Shown one piece after another: positions 49,682 through 59,750 of a stretch of 64,000 bases of DNA. The stretch's first letter is position 1; the number at the start of each line of letters is the position of its first letter. The notes under the pieces were generated by a model, which saw only the letters and a program-made list of their open reading frames with translations, searched no databases and was not told the DNA's origin. The DNA is from Acanthococcus lagerstroemiae (lineage: Eukaryota > Arthropoda > Insecta > Hemiptera > Eriococcidae). A program made the position numbers and the translations under genes. Location of the stretch: NCBI GenBank assembly GCA_031841125.1, contig CM063108.1, forward strand, positions 51,172,122 to 51,236,121, read 5' to 3'.

Positions 49682-52130
49682 GACCACCATAAGGATCAAA
49701 GGGTTGAAATACAAACAGACGATGATGTGAGAAAAGCAGAAATTCAAAAAGGAGAGTGATAAGGTTGCTGTTTGTTACCAGTATTGCTCAACTTATTTAC
49801 AGAAAAAGTAGTTAAAGAAAGAAATGAGAAATGAAGAGGAAATCAAGGGTGAAAATACAAGCGAAGACGGTGAGAATGATAAGATTTGCAGATGACATTG
49901 CTACGGTGGAAAGAAGCAAAGAACTAAAGAAAACGGTGACAAAGTTGGATGAAAAATTGAAAACAAAAAATAAAATGAAGATTAGGTGTCCCTTATTTCA
50001 CAAGTTTTCGCCAGTCGATTGAGTGCCCACTGAAATTTGTTCCCATGGACCTGGAAACTGGCTATAAAAAATTTGAGCTCAATCTGAGGTCATTAATCCG
50101 TGGCCCTTCGATCTTGAAGTTACGTGTAATACTAAAATTTTACAAAGAAAAGAAAGAAAGAAAGAAAAAAAAACACGCGAGTATCTCGGAACATATTAAC
50201 TTTAGGACCAAAATGCATGCAACAGAAAATATGATCGCAAACACTTCTGCATGCTCATAGTGTCCTCAGCGAAAACTGACACTTTTCAAGAACTTATGTT
50301 TTCTTACTTGCACGAGCAACGTATAACTATTTTTGCACATGTTTTTCTTCATCTCATCGTTCAAGGGGTGTAGATGAACACATGCAGAAGTGTTTGCGAT
50401 TGTTAAAAGCTTGTATTTGCAAGAGGTAGAACTGTTGGTCTGAGCCTAGCGATAAAAAATTTGCGGAAGAGCTTAAAATTGAAACGTTAACTAGGTATAC
50501 ATGAGCCATAACTAATTCCAAATTACATGATTGAAGAAAACCAAACTTTGCGATCTAGGATTAACAAACCGTTTTATTGGGTCTTGAGCACTCTAAGATT
50601 GATTCCGTTGAAGACGTATCAACAATAGGAAACAGCGATTTGCCCATAGGAAATGACCCTGAATTCTGGGAACACGTGACTGATGTTATATCTTATGTGC
50701 AAATTGTTGACTATTGTTGATATACATATATGTATAATCCGCGGTCTACTCTATAGCAGGTAAGTACCCAACAAACTGTGATGAGCGTACCCAAGTGGAG
50801 GAGGAGGCAAACTGGGGCGCTTGTCCCAGTAGACAGAGACTGAAGTTACATTGTAGTATGTATTACCCGTAATTATAGGATATTACAGCGGTAAAATAAT
50901 TAAAAAACCTATGTTTTTCGAAAATTTCACTCATTTTTGCGATTATTTCGATAAATATGTTTTCTAAAGAAAAGTTGTATAGAACCTTTTTATAGAAAAT
51001 TTAACGAGGAACATTTTATGTTATTTGCATTTTGGTCCTAAAGTGAATATTCTTTTAGATAACTGCGATTCAGCTAGTAAAGATCGGTTATGAAAGAAAA
51101 AAATAACAAAAGCCACGTTCCTCGAAACTTTCACATATTTTTGTGATTATCTTGGTAAATGTGCATTCTAGAGAAAAGTTGTATAGGATCTTTTTTATAG
51201 AAAATTTAACAAGAAACATTTTATGTTACATGCATTCTGGTCCTGAAGTTGATATGTTCCGAGATATTCGCGGCTTTTTTTAGTAAAATCTCAGTATTGC
51301 ACCTAACTTCAAGGTCAAAACTCCACGAGTTATTGAACTCATACTGAGCTCAAATTTTTTATGGCGAGTTTCCAGGTCCATTGGAACAAATTTCAGTGCG
51401 CATTCAATCGATTGGCGAAAATTTGTAAAATAAGGTTCACCCCAATGAAGATGAATAAGAAGTGATGGTATTCAGCAGATGGGAATAAAATCCACTAAAT
51501 ATGGAAATAGGAGGTTAAAAAGAGGTAAAAGAATTTAAATTCATAGGTAGTCTGATAATGCAAGATGGAAGAGGGAAAACTAAAATAAAAAGTACAATGG
51601 AACAATCTAAAAGCTTTTCCCCAAGAAGAAGACCTATTTAGGGCAAACATAAATTTAAAAATAAGACTGAGATTCTTTCGAACGTACATTTGAAGTACAG
51701 CATATGGAGGTGAGACTTGGACATTAGGAACACAAGAAAGAAAAAAGACAGAAGCTTTTGAAATGTGGTGTTATCGGAGAATGTTGAAAATCAAATTAAT
51801 AGAAAAGATCAGAGATGAGGAAACACCACGGCGAATAGGAAGGAAAAGAGGAATTCGGAATATAACTGTAAAGAGAAAAGTGAAACTGATAGGTCACAAC
51901 ATTAGACATCCAGGAGAATTGTTGTTACTGCTAGAGGGAATGGCTGTTGATTAGAACTGGAAAGTAAGGCAAAGAATGAGGTGTGACAAATACGAACTGT
52001 AAATCGTTCTCAGAAATGAAAAGATTAGCAAAGAAGAGAGAAAAGTGGAGAGACGCAATCCACTGGTCGAGAGACTAAGGAATACCATAACAATATCGAC
52101 AGTTTGACCTTTATGGGCAAATTCATGGTG
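49682..52130 (+). pseudogene. Non-LTR reverse transcriptase fragment (RTE-like), split by a hAT-like element
   Basis: Left part 49682-49982: DHHKDQRVEIQTDDDVRKAEIQKG, then a damaged PVLLNLFTEKVVKE and IRFADDIATVERSKELKKTV with intact FADD at 49885-49896. Right part 51453-52130: VMVFSRW, EVKEFKFIGSLIMQDGR, AYGGETWTLGTQERKKTEAF, EMWCYRRMLKIKL, KRKVKLIGHNIRHPGELL and LAKKREKWRDAIH. Many frameshifts and stops make it dead. Homology is continuous when 49983-51444 and one target-duplication copy are skipped, so this is one LINE copy interrupted later. Confidence 0.88.
49983..51444. mobile_element. hAT-like non-autonomous element with ~240-bp terminal inverted repeats
   Basis: ATGAAGAT occurs at 49975-49982 and 51445-51452, a perfect 8-bp duplication with T at 2 and A at 7. 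The element is 1462 bp. Its arms (49983 to about 50233, and about 51216-51444) are inverted and roughly 80% identical, sharing TTTTCGCCARTCGATTGARTG, CACTGAAATTTGTTCC and ATGGACCTGGAAACT. Inside there is an inverted pair around GATCGCAAACACTTCTGCATG (50235 versus 50378) and a ~200-bp direct repeat (about 50905-51080 and 51105-51285). No transposase frame. Confidence 0.85.
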
Positions 52131-52499
52131 CACGACACCCTCACAATCGCAACAAAATGTTAACATTGTTTTCACATTGCTCCTACTTCGCCGTTTTTTA
52201 TTGGGCGGGGGGGGGGGGGAATTGTGATGTTCCCATATGGAAGATAGATTTTTGGTTTCAAAATTGTTGCAATTTCGTCCGTTACCATATGGCCAAAATT
52301 AAAGCAGAATTCAATACAAACTTTATACGTTATTTTTGTAAAATAAAAATGGACGCGTTCAATGCTAAACCGACACGTAACAGCACAAAACTTCAAGTAA
52401 AATCGGTCTCGTGAGTTCGGAGATGAAAGTGATGGTAGGGGAAGGTTGCCCCTTCAAAATGGCGTTTTGTTTACAAACGCTACGGCTATTTGTTTCCGC
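52131..52499. other. Unassigned
   Basis: A+T-rich with a G11 run at about 52207. Contains short frames on both strands, none with motifs. Confidence 0.5.
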
Positions 52500-52507
52500 C
52501 TTATAAA

Positions 52508-53032
52508 CAGGGTTGATTAAAATCTTTCTTTACAGTAAAGAATAGAATATAATGTAAAATGCAAAGAATGTAAAGAATTGTAAAGAATGTAAAAGAAAGG
52601 TAAAGGATGTAAAGAAAGCCTTTTTATCATCGCTGATTTGTGAAATTGAAATATATTCTTTACAATTCTTTACATTCTTTACAGCAATTCTTTACACGTT
52701 CTTTCAGTGGCGTAGCCAGGATTTTTCCAAAGGGGGGGGGGGTGAAGTAAAATTTTCAAGGGAAAAAAGTCGAAAATTGAGGTATTTTTTAAAAATCACC
52801 GGTATTATAGAACTATACTTTATGAAAATGAAGGTAAAATTACTGCTCGAGCAAGAATTTTTCGAAAAAATGTGTTTTAGAGGCGAAAAATTGCTCATTT
52901 TTGCATATTTTAAATTTAATTTCGGGTGTTGGGGGGAATTCGTCCCCTTCGCCCCCCTGGCTACGCCACTGCGTTCTTTACCCTTGTAAATAATGTATCT
53001 TTACAACGTGACACTTTACACTGTCAACCCTG
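52508..53032. mobile_element. hAT-like MITE with GTAAAGAAT-word arrays (hosts a nested MITE)
   Basis: Ends CAGGGTTGA and TCAACCCTG, with flanks CTTATAAA (52500-52507) and TTTATAAA (53033-53040), one mismatch. Just inside lie repeated TGTAAAGAAT words on the left and the complement ATTCTTTACA further right, so the element is one long imperfect palindrome built from this word. A second MITE sits inside at 52705-52971. Without it the element is about 250 bp. Confidence 0.78.
52705..52971 (+). mobile_element. hAT-type MITE, CAGTGGCGTAGCC family, 267 bp, nested
   Basis: CAGTGGCGTAGCCAGG and CCTGGCTACGCCACTG are perfect 16-bp inverted ends. CGTTCTTT flanks it on both sides (52697-52704, 52972-52979), a perfect 8-bp duplication. 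Inserted into the TTCTTTACA array of the 52508-53032 element, so it is younger than its host. Confidence 0.9.
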
Positions 53033-53040
53033 TTTATAAA

Positions 53041-53300
53041 CAGTGGCGTAGCCAGGAGTTTTCCACGGGGAGGGGGGGCAGCAAAATTTTCTTATAATGT
53101 AGTTAGACTGGGGGCACACCTTATATGAACTTTATGTTTTACATTGACGCATCAGTATGTTGTGTTTTTCAGTCTCCATTATGCATCTGAATTTAAATTT
53201 CACTTTTCACGCATTTACTGTGATACTGCCAGCATATAAAAAATTCTCATCTCAAGGGGGGGATTCATTCTCCTAATCCCCCCCCCCGGCTAAGCCACTG
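53041..53300 (+). mobile_element. hAT-type MITE, CAGTGGCGTAGCC family, 260 bp, abutting the previous element
   Basis: Starts CAGTGGCGTAGCCAGG directly after TTTATAAA and ends GGCTAAGCCACTG followed by CTCATAAA, an 8-bp duplication with two mismatches. Poly-G/poly-C tracts lie next to each end as in its relatives, but the interior differs from 52705-52971. Confidence 0.75.
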
Positions 53301-53505
53301 CTCATAAAAAAAGGCCAGATACTTTTCGGACAGACCACGTATGTACATTTTCGTAGACCTACAACCAGTTCACATTTCTCAAGCTCCCCTGACCACTAGA
53401 TTGAGTTCCTCAGTTCCGGACGGAGATTGACTTGTACACTTTGTTCGTCGACTTCAGCTACAAGTTGCACAACGGCACTGCACTCTGTTCGGACTCGAAC
53501 AGATA

Positions 53506-54427
53506 CGAGGGGCATTCCAAAAGTCTTTGCACACTTTTTTTTTTTCTCCGGAACGAGTAACACTGGAGAGATGAAATTTTTTCATATATTCAGTAGGGTT
53601 GTAGCAGTACGCATGCTTTTTTCGAAATGATCAGTCGTTTTGTTTTCGAGTTATCGCCGTATAACCATGAATTCGAGTACCTCTGCGCTGTCCAAATGCA
53701 TGTGAGCTCTTTCCATACCATAGAAGCTTTTTTCGTTTCTGGTATCCAAAAATGTACCCAAGTCTCGTCTCCGGTGACTATTCGGTGTAAGAAGTCGTTA
53801 CCTTCCTGCTCATAGCGGGTCAAAAAGTCCAGCGCAGCTCCCAGTCTGTAGGTTCGATGCTCTTCAGTCAATTCACGCGGTACCCACCAAGTGCTCACTT
53901 TTCTCAGATGGAGAACATCAGTTAAAACTCTGTCTACAGTTGTACGACCTACGTCATTTAGAAATTTGTCTGCCATCTTATTTCGGTGAATATTTGTAAC
54001 AGTGTAGCGCTGATCTTCGGCTAACAACTGATGCACACACGCAATTGTCTCCTCGTTCATTCCATCTCTCCTCGTCTTACGTGCTCGTTCTTCCCGCTTT
54101 AAACTGTCTTATCCATTCGTAAACATTTTGAATACACATTACATTGTTTTCACCATATATCGAGCATAATCTTTTATAAATTTCATTGCCCGGAACACCT
54201 AAATGTAAAAATTTCACGACCACACGAAACTCACATTTGGACAGCGCAGTGGTACTCAAATTCATGGTTATACGGCGATAACTCGAGGACAACCCGACCG
54301 ATCACGTCTAAAAAAATCATGCGTACTGCTACAACCCTAGTGAACATCTGGTACAAATTTCACCGCTCCAGTGTAACCCGTTCCGAATAAAAAAAACTGT
54401 GTGCAAAGACTTTTGGAATATCCCTCG
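53506..54427 (-). mobile_element. mariner-family element with long inverted repeats, internally deleted
   Basis: TA at 53504-53505 and 54428-54429 flank ends reading CGAGGGGCATTCCAAAAG and, on the other strand, CGAGGGATATTCCAAAAG. The inverted similarity extends with gaps to about 200 bases from each end, to the AACCATGAATT/AATTCATGGTT segment. A broken transposase on the minus strand lies between. At 922 bp it is shorter than the ~1.3 kb usual for the family, consistent with the missing catalytic region. Confidence 0.88.
53590..54265 (-). pseudogene. mariner transposase, frameshifted and lacking the C-terminal catalytic part
   Basis: Starts MNLSTTALSKCEFR at 54265, followed by a helix-turn-helix-like segment (VVKFLHLGVPGNEIYKRL, NVYEWIRQFKAGRTS). 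A frame break at about 54070 precedes MNEETIACVHQLLAEDQRYTV, and IVTGDETWVHFWIPETKKASMVWK follows, holding the first catalytic Asp. The sequence then jumps into the end region of the element: the HDNA and SPDL blocks with the second and third catalytic Asp are gone. It cannot be functional. Confidence 0.88.
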
Positions 54428-54689
54428 TACAACCATTCTCCCAAGTCTGTCCTCAAAATGGTCCATTATACACGAGGACCGCGACTTTTGTGCAGCTGAT
54501 TCGTCGATTTCAACTGTGAGCTGCACAACCGTACAGCACTCTAATCGAACGTGAATAGATACAGTAATTCCCCCAAATCTGTTCTCAAAATGGTCCATCA
54601 TACATGGGGACATAAGATATTCGAAACGACTTCTACAAAACTACTGGTTCTTCTTCTTCTACAACTGTTTCTTCCTTTTATCTTCTTCG

Positions 54690-55180
54690 ACGCTGCCGCC
54701 AGTCAATTAACGGCGGCGCGCGAATGTGCCCACCAGCAGCCGCTCCGCAAAAGTGCAAATTAATTTACCCGCAGCCGGCGGCGGCGACCGGCGGTAGCTC
54801 TGAATTAATGAACCGCGTGCGCCATAACGTATTCGTAATTAAGATATCACAGTCATTGTGGCCGCCGCGTCGATCGACATCCACAGTACAATGTCGCGCA
54901 GATTCTCCGACTTCTGACCAGCCTACAGCGGTCTGACAACCATTAGCCAGGCGGGTAATAAATATTACTTAGACGTAATTAATTAGCTGGATGAATACGG
55001 AGTCGACGAATTTATCAGATGGGTAATACTATACACATGCAGAGGCGTGTAGTGCGCGCGGGCTTGGCGTGAAACGGATAATCATTGTACATAAATCGGT
55101 TGTTCGCTCTCTCGACCGCGCCGCCGCTGCCAGATGATTATCGGCGCCCAAGGAGGGCGTTCATTAGCTCCACCGAGTTT
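54690..55180. promoter_or_regulatory. G+C-rich, homeodomain-site-rich island, possible enhancer
   Basis: CpG- and GGC-rich DNA interspersed with TAATTA-type words: CAATTAACGG, AAATTAATTTACC, GAATTAATGAA, GTAATTAAGATATC, GTAATTAATTAGCTGG and CATTAGCTCC. High G+C with embedded TAAT cores is typical of insect developmental control elements and unlike the rest of the window. This is inference from composition; conservation was not tested. Confidence 0.3.
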
Positions 55181-55436
55181 CGCTACACTCGCGAAGCCGA
55201 TCCGTCGGCGCTGGTCTGGCGATGGCTTTCGCCTCTCCGCAGGAGGCTGGCTGCCAAGAGCTTGATGTTCGCCTGTTGATCTCGCGGTTGTTTGCTACCG
55301 CCACGGCCTCTACCATCTCCAAATCACTCTTCGGCTTTGTCCTGATAACCGGGAAATCGTTGTACGGTGGCACTTCGGTGGAATCTGCGGCGATTTCGAA
55401 CAGCATGTACTTGTGGTTCTCGTTTCCGAGGCTGTC
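55164..55436 (-). other. Candidate coding exon of unknown protein
   Basis: On the minus strand the frame LDSLGNENHKYMLFEI-AADSTEVPPYNDFPVI-RTKPKSDLEMVEAVAVANN runs without stop to 55164, with balanced composition and G/C-rich third positions in its first half. A TGA lies just upstream at about 55440, so an acceptor or start inside would be needed (an ATG is at 55404-55406). I do not recognise it. It could be an exon of a gene extending out of view, a pseudogene fragment or chance in G+C-rich DNA. Confidence 0.25.
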
Positions 55437-55460
55437 CAGGAATCAACGTCCGAGATCGCC

Positions 55461-56477
55461 ACGGCAATACGAAGTCGTAGAATATCGTTAGGAAGCAGCG
55501 TCTAGCATCGACAACGCGTCAAAAGCGCACGTACTTACGGGCAACCATCTAATCGTACATGACTACAGACTAGGGATGATTGAGGGTGCTTCTCAGTCAG
55601 TCTACCGATGTGGCTAACGAAGAAGAGACAGAGAAACAGAAATACAGTGGCAGGGGGACTGAGTCAGAGACAGCAAATACGCGGACAAGGATCAGAAAGG
55701 GAGACAGCCAGGACAGAAAGTTAGTCAGCAATTCGTCAAATCATCTTCAACCAGCCGGATAGGCAGACCGATAGTCCTTGAGATAGACAGCACGACATAC
55801 AGACAGAGAACGGAGCACAGTCAGACAGAAAGAGACGGATATCTTCTCCATCCAGTTCATTTGCCGTACAATATACGTAAACTTAGTCTGTTTCGCAGTA
55901 ACAGAGAGAAAAAAAAAGCAAAGTTAATGTACCCAAGATCCAAGATCGAAGAAATTGCACATGTCGCGTAAACCGAGATACATACTGTACGTACGTACAA
56001 TGATAGGTACGTACTCACGTTCGTTTTTTCGCTCATTGCTCGCTTCGTTGTCGATGTATATAAATGTATAACTGAGCGGAATCAGGTCAAACATGTTACA
56101 CAGTTCCATGTTTGGAGAAGTATATATACGATGTTCAATTGCCTTCGTGTATAACGGCGCGCGTGCTTACGTAATTTCTCTCCAAACAAAAGGCGAACGA
56201 CGATGATATCCTTATTAAATGCACGCATCATACGTATGCGAGACAGCAAAGGCTGAAAGCGAAGTGAAAAAAAAGTGAGTGTAGGTACACCGACGACCGT
56301 GCATTGCCAAATTGAAGCTGTGGCAGTAAAGAATACCTCTGCGGGAAGGGGGCATTTCCCACACAATTAAATGCCTCTTTTCCAGGAAATCATTTGGAAG
56401 ATTTTAGATGAAACTAGGATAGGGATGGTGAGCCCATAGTATACGTATCGCCTGGTGGCTAACTCTCTTTCCTAATT
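55461..56477. other. Unassigned, with purine-rich GACAGACAGAGA stretch
   Basis: 55600-55840 is dominated by GACAG/AGAGA/GACAGAC words, a degenerate simple repeat. 'tatatatac' occurs at 56117 and 'gtacgtacgtac' at about 55986. No gene recognised. Confidence 0.5.
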
Positions 56478-56662
56478 TTTACTCTCAACCCGAGCCCTGG
56501 AATCCGCCCCCTCGAGCATTACCTCAGCGACGTCGGGGAGGCTGTTAGGGCTGTCTTAGCTCTCTTCTCATCTTGCCGCAAAACCGGCCTATGTCGAAAT
56601 ATAACAAATTGCTACGTGGGCTCGAACCCAGGACCTCCGGATTCCGAGACCAGAGGAGCCTC
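56478..56662 (-). mobile_element. tRNA-derived SINE, copy 1 (head truncated)
   Basis: Colinear with 59286-59468 on the minus strand: GTCTCGGAATCCGGAG, a box B-like GGGCTCGAACCC, then the body with AAGACAGCCCTAACAGCC, CCTCCCCGACGTC and GATTCCAGGGCTCGGGTT. The similarity stops before box A, so the RNA polymerase III head is incomplete. Confidence 0.75.
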
Positions 56663-57005
56663 AAAGATGAAGGGAAGGGAAAGTTTTAATGTTTTTACTC
56701 ATTTTGGAACTAGAAGCATACATTGTGTGGACCAAAAGGGAAAAATATAAGCTTCATAAGTACACGCTACCTAGGAATAATAGAAAAATTACTTATTTAG
56801 TTTAATCTACCTAACTAATTTGTCAATTCAGCGGATCCGACAGCCGTTTTCGGTTCAGCCTTTGAGTGTCCTCTGATACTAGGAGTGTTCAGTAAGTAAG
56901 GTTCCCATCGGAATAACTCGAGAACGAGTGGACGGAATTTATTTTGGAAGAAGAATTCGGAAAGTATATAAAAAATTCTACAGTTCTACGCAGGCGCCAT
57001 CTTTA

Positions 57006-57191
57006 TCAATGCATTTGTCCCAGCGTGATACCAAATTGAAAATTGCATCGTGTAAGAAATTTGCACCACTGTTTGACTTCCAATTTCATTTTCTCATTTG
57101 CGAACACTTTCCCGGTGAGCTGTTTCTTAAGCAGACCAAACATAAGAAAACGAATCAGCCCCAAGTCCAGACTGTTTGGCAGATGTGGCAA
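57006..57191 (-). pseudogene. mariner transposase C-terminal remnant
   Basis: LDLGLIRFLMFGLLKKQLTG resembles the SPDLAPCDFHLFGPLKKHLAG block of mariner transposases that carries the last catalytic Asp. It is followed by KVFANE and a frame-shifted tail that in another frame resembles the AVKQWL…GIQKLVPRWEKC end. The catalytic context is damaged and the N-terminal two thirds are missing. Confidence 0.65.
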
Positions 57192-57429
57192 AAAATATCA
57201 AATTTCAGTGAGCGTAATAAAAACTAGATACTCGAACGCTGCGTTATTTTGAAGGAACTCGGCACTTCCCAATCCATTTCAAAAAATGATAACTCGTGAA
57301 GACATTAATAAAATAATTTGCAACTCGGAACACGAAGGGATAAGGCTACAAACAATGTTACCCCAAAAGCGCATCAGAAAGTCTCTTTTCGTTCGCGAGT
57401 TATTTCGATTAAATCCCTACATACAGCAG

Positions 57430-57558
57430 AGTATAATGGGTCGCCATTTTAGCGCACGCCGTGCCCGTGGATGCCGAATCCGACTGTGCGGAGCGTACCG
57501 CGTAGTTAATTCGGCATCGACGGGCCCGGTGTGAGCTAAAATGGCAGCCCATTATACT
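57430..57558. repeat. Foldback element, ~52-bp arms, nested in the mariner
   Basis: AGTATAATGGGTCGCCATTTTAGC… (57430-57481) pairs with …GCTAAAATGGCAGCCCATTATACT (57507-57558), about 46 of 52 positions. The loop is about 25 bases. The arms are G+C-richer than the host element. No target duplication was found. No coding. Confidence 0.75.
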
Positions 57559-58830
57559 TGGGTATGTCGGGCTCTAATTTCGATGGGAACATTACTTACT
57601 GAACACCCTTTGTACATCGAGAAGGACAGCCTCGATATTTGGGTGTTTATGTAGTCGAGGCACATATCGTATGGCTTTTCTTGAAATTACCGTTCGTACC
57701 GGTTCGATTGACAGGTCCTTCGACACCTGTTCATTAGTGACATACCACGGTGCCACGACCATGACTCAAAGAAATTTATTTTGAAACCTCTCTATAAGAG
57801 CGATGTTGGATTTCGCGGCTGTGCCCCAAATTTCGGCGCCGTAGCTCCACGCTGGACTGAAGATTGTTGTGTAAACGAGTCTCTTATTGGCGAGGCTGAG
57901 CTGATGACTGTTGAGAAGCCGACTGAAATTGAGACGGAGTAAGTCTAGCATTCGTCGTTTTTGTTGAAGGTGCTCCTGCCAGTTGAACTTGTTATATAGT
58001 CCCAGATAACGAGCCGAGTTGGCTACTCGGACTGTCTTGCCGTCCAGTAACGTTGGAATGTACGAGTGCGAGCGCCGGGCAAAATCTACCCGAACTGATT
58101 TGTCCTCATTGATCTTTATTTTCCAATCCTTAGCCCACTTGGCCACGGAATTAACTGCTAACTGCAGTTTATGGACTGCTGTCCCATACTCCTTCGAGTG
58201 GACAATAAGGCCGGTGTCATCAGCGAAGAGACTAGTCAGCGTTGATGGCGTTGGAAGGATGTCCATAGTGTAGAGGAGATACAATGTAGGACAAGAACAG
58301 ATCCTCGAGAGACTCCTGCACTTATTTGTTTTAGCTGTGATGTTGCAGTGCCACAAGTTACATAAAACTGACGATTCTGCAGGTATGACAGCAGTAGCTT
58401 ACATAGTCCCGGAGAGAAGTCCTTGATCTCGTAGATAAGATCCATGTACCGTACTTTGTCGAATGCCGCACTGACATCGAAGAAAACGGCTGGGACATAC
58501 TCTCTATTCTCGAGAGTCTGAGAAGCAGCTTGTACGACTCTATGGATTGGTTCTATCGTGGAGTGTCTCTCACGAAAATCAAAGTGTACGTCTGGTGACA
58601 GACTCCTGTTCTCGATGGTTTTACGTAACCTGATCAATAAGATCTTTTTGAAGACCTTGGCAGCAAGTGGCAGGAGAGAAATCGGTCTGTAACAGCCCTT
58701 GTCCTCGGGGGCTTTACCTGGTTTAAGTAAGACAATCATATCGACTATTTTCCAGGTTTCTGGTACATGGCGAAGTCGAAAACTGTTATTAATTATTAAG
58801 ATTACTCCTGTCACATTTTTTTATGCAGAA

Positions 58831-59285
58831 CAATTATTTCCGATACCTGCTATTGTGTAGGTGAGAAACCAGCTTTCACAAATTGGTTAACGAGCTTTGT
58901 CAAGAAGGGTGTTGAGGATTCTGCAGCTATTTTCGAAGTCGAGTTTTTAATTTTATTAGGATCTGCGCTACCTTTCCACATTTTAATAACTTGAGTGTAT
59001 TATACAATACTTCAACTTCCAAAACTTCTGAAGTTTTCAGCGAGTCCTCTCCCCTTGCGATTTTTTGTTCTTGGGAAATTACTTTTTTTTATATATATTT
59101 TTTTTTACAGACCAGCTTCTTTGGAGTACCTCTTCCATTACCTCCTCACGGCCCAGTTTCCCAAAAATTATTAGTTTTCGTTGCTTAGACTTGGCCAACT
59201 TGAAATCCACTATCACTTTATATCAGAAGGAACCTTTTAAAACGAGTACGAAAGCATCGAAGCTCAACATTTATACCGCTTACTT
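58831..59285. other. Unassigned, perhaps decayed 5' part of the Jockey copy
   Basis: Short minus-strand frames (for example TKLVNQFVKAGFSP near 58890) could be the region before the RT fingers, but no diagnostic motif survives. Confidence 0.35.
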
Positions 59286-59496
59286 TTATAATTTGCTCTC
59301 AACCCGAGCCCTGGAATCCACCCTTTCGAGCATTACTTCAGAGACGTCGGGGAGGCTGCTAGGGCTGTCTTAGCCCTCTTCACTTCTGGCCGAAAAACCG
59401 GCCTAGGTCGGAAATCTGGCGAGTTGCTACGCGGGATCGAACCCCAGAGCTCCGGATTCCGAGACCAACGCGCTATCCACTCGGCCAACCAGACCT
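59286..59496 (-). mobile_element. tRNA-derived SINE, copy 2, with both pol III boxes
   Basis: On the minus strand GGTCTGGTTGGCCGAGTGGA contains box A (TGGCCGAGTGG, complement of 59477-59487) and 34 bases later GGTTCGATCCC (complement of 59433-59443) is a perfect box B. A body without tRNA features follows and is shared with 56478-56662. The anticodon stem pairs poorly, so this is a tRNA-like head and not a tRNA gene. Confidence 0.8.
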
Positions 59497-59750
59497 CTAC
59501 AAGATGTATACCACTTAGCCCGGTCCTTATTTTTCAACTTACTATTTTTACACCTCTCACCCACTGAAATTGTTTCTTTATGTGAAAAAATGATAAAATT
59601 TAAAATTTCAGCCCAATTGATCAATATCAACCCGACCCCCCGAGCTTTAAAAGTTTTAAGCGTTAATAACACGTCTTGTCGGATAAGTAAGCGTTATAGC
59701 TCTGTGAGCTAAGGATAATATGTTTTGTCTTGAGTAGTCTGTTCAGAGAA

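Larger units (their letters stand above)
53432..54612 (+). repeat. 132-bp tandem repeat interrupted by a mariner element
   Basis: 53432-53505 aligns with 54488-54561 (TTCGTCGAYTTCARCT, GCACAACSGYAC, ATAGATA) and 54430-54478 aligns with 54562-54610 (CCAARTCTGTYCTCAAAATGG, TCCATYATACA). Subtracting the 924-bp insertion gives a unit of 132 bp, present nearly twice. Confidence 0.7.
56879..57612 (-). mobile_element. Second mariner-family element, inserted in the Jockey copy
   Basis: TA at 56877-56878 and 57613-57614 flank ends that share GTGTTCAGTAAGTAA and GTTCCCATCG in inverted orientation (about 28 paired bases). Inside is a C-terminal transposase remnant on the minus strand. At 734 bp, including a 129-bp foldback element, most of the transposase gene is missing. 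It differs from the 53506-54427 mariner in its ends. Confidence 0.85.
56823..58830 (-). pseudogene. Jockey-clade non-LTR retrotransposon reverse transcriptase, broken
   Basis: Read leftward from about 58814: FRLRHVPETWKIVDMIVLLKPGK, YRPISLLPLAAKVFKKI, PAVFFDVSAAFDKVR (motif A) and QLKQISAGVSRGSVL (motif B). After a frameshift near 58290 come LTSLFADDTGLIVHSK (catalytic FADD), WAKDWKIKINEDKS, VRVANSARYLGL, VYTTIFSPAWSYGAEIWGTA and NIALIERFQNKFL. A premature TGA lies at 57766-57768, but homology goes on (APWYVTNEQ, YVPRLHKHPN) to 57613. There a mariner interrupts it; the last 18 codons and natural TGA (56823-56825) lie beyond that mariner. The endonuclease half is absent, and 5' of 58830 similarity fades. 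Confidence 0.9.

Noticed and set aside
55600..55840. Coding potential in the GACAG/AGAGA stretch
   Set aside because: The frame is produced by a degenerate purine-rich simple repeat.
59430..59496. A genuine tRNA gene
   Set aside because: Box A and box B are good, but the anticodon and acceptor stems pair badly, and the sequence continues into a body shared with 56478-56662, so it is a SINE head.
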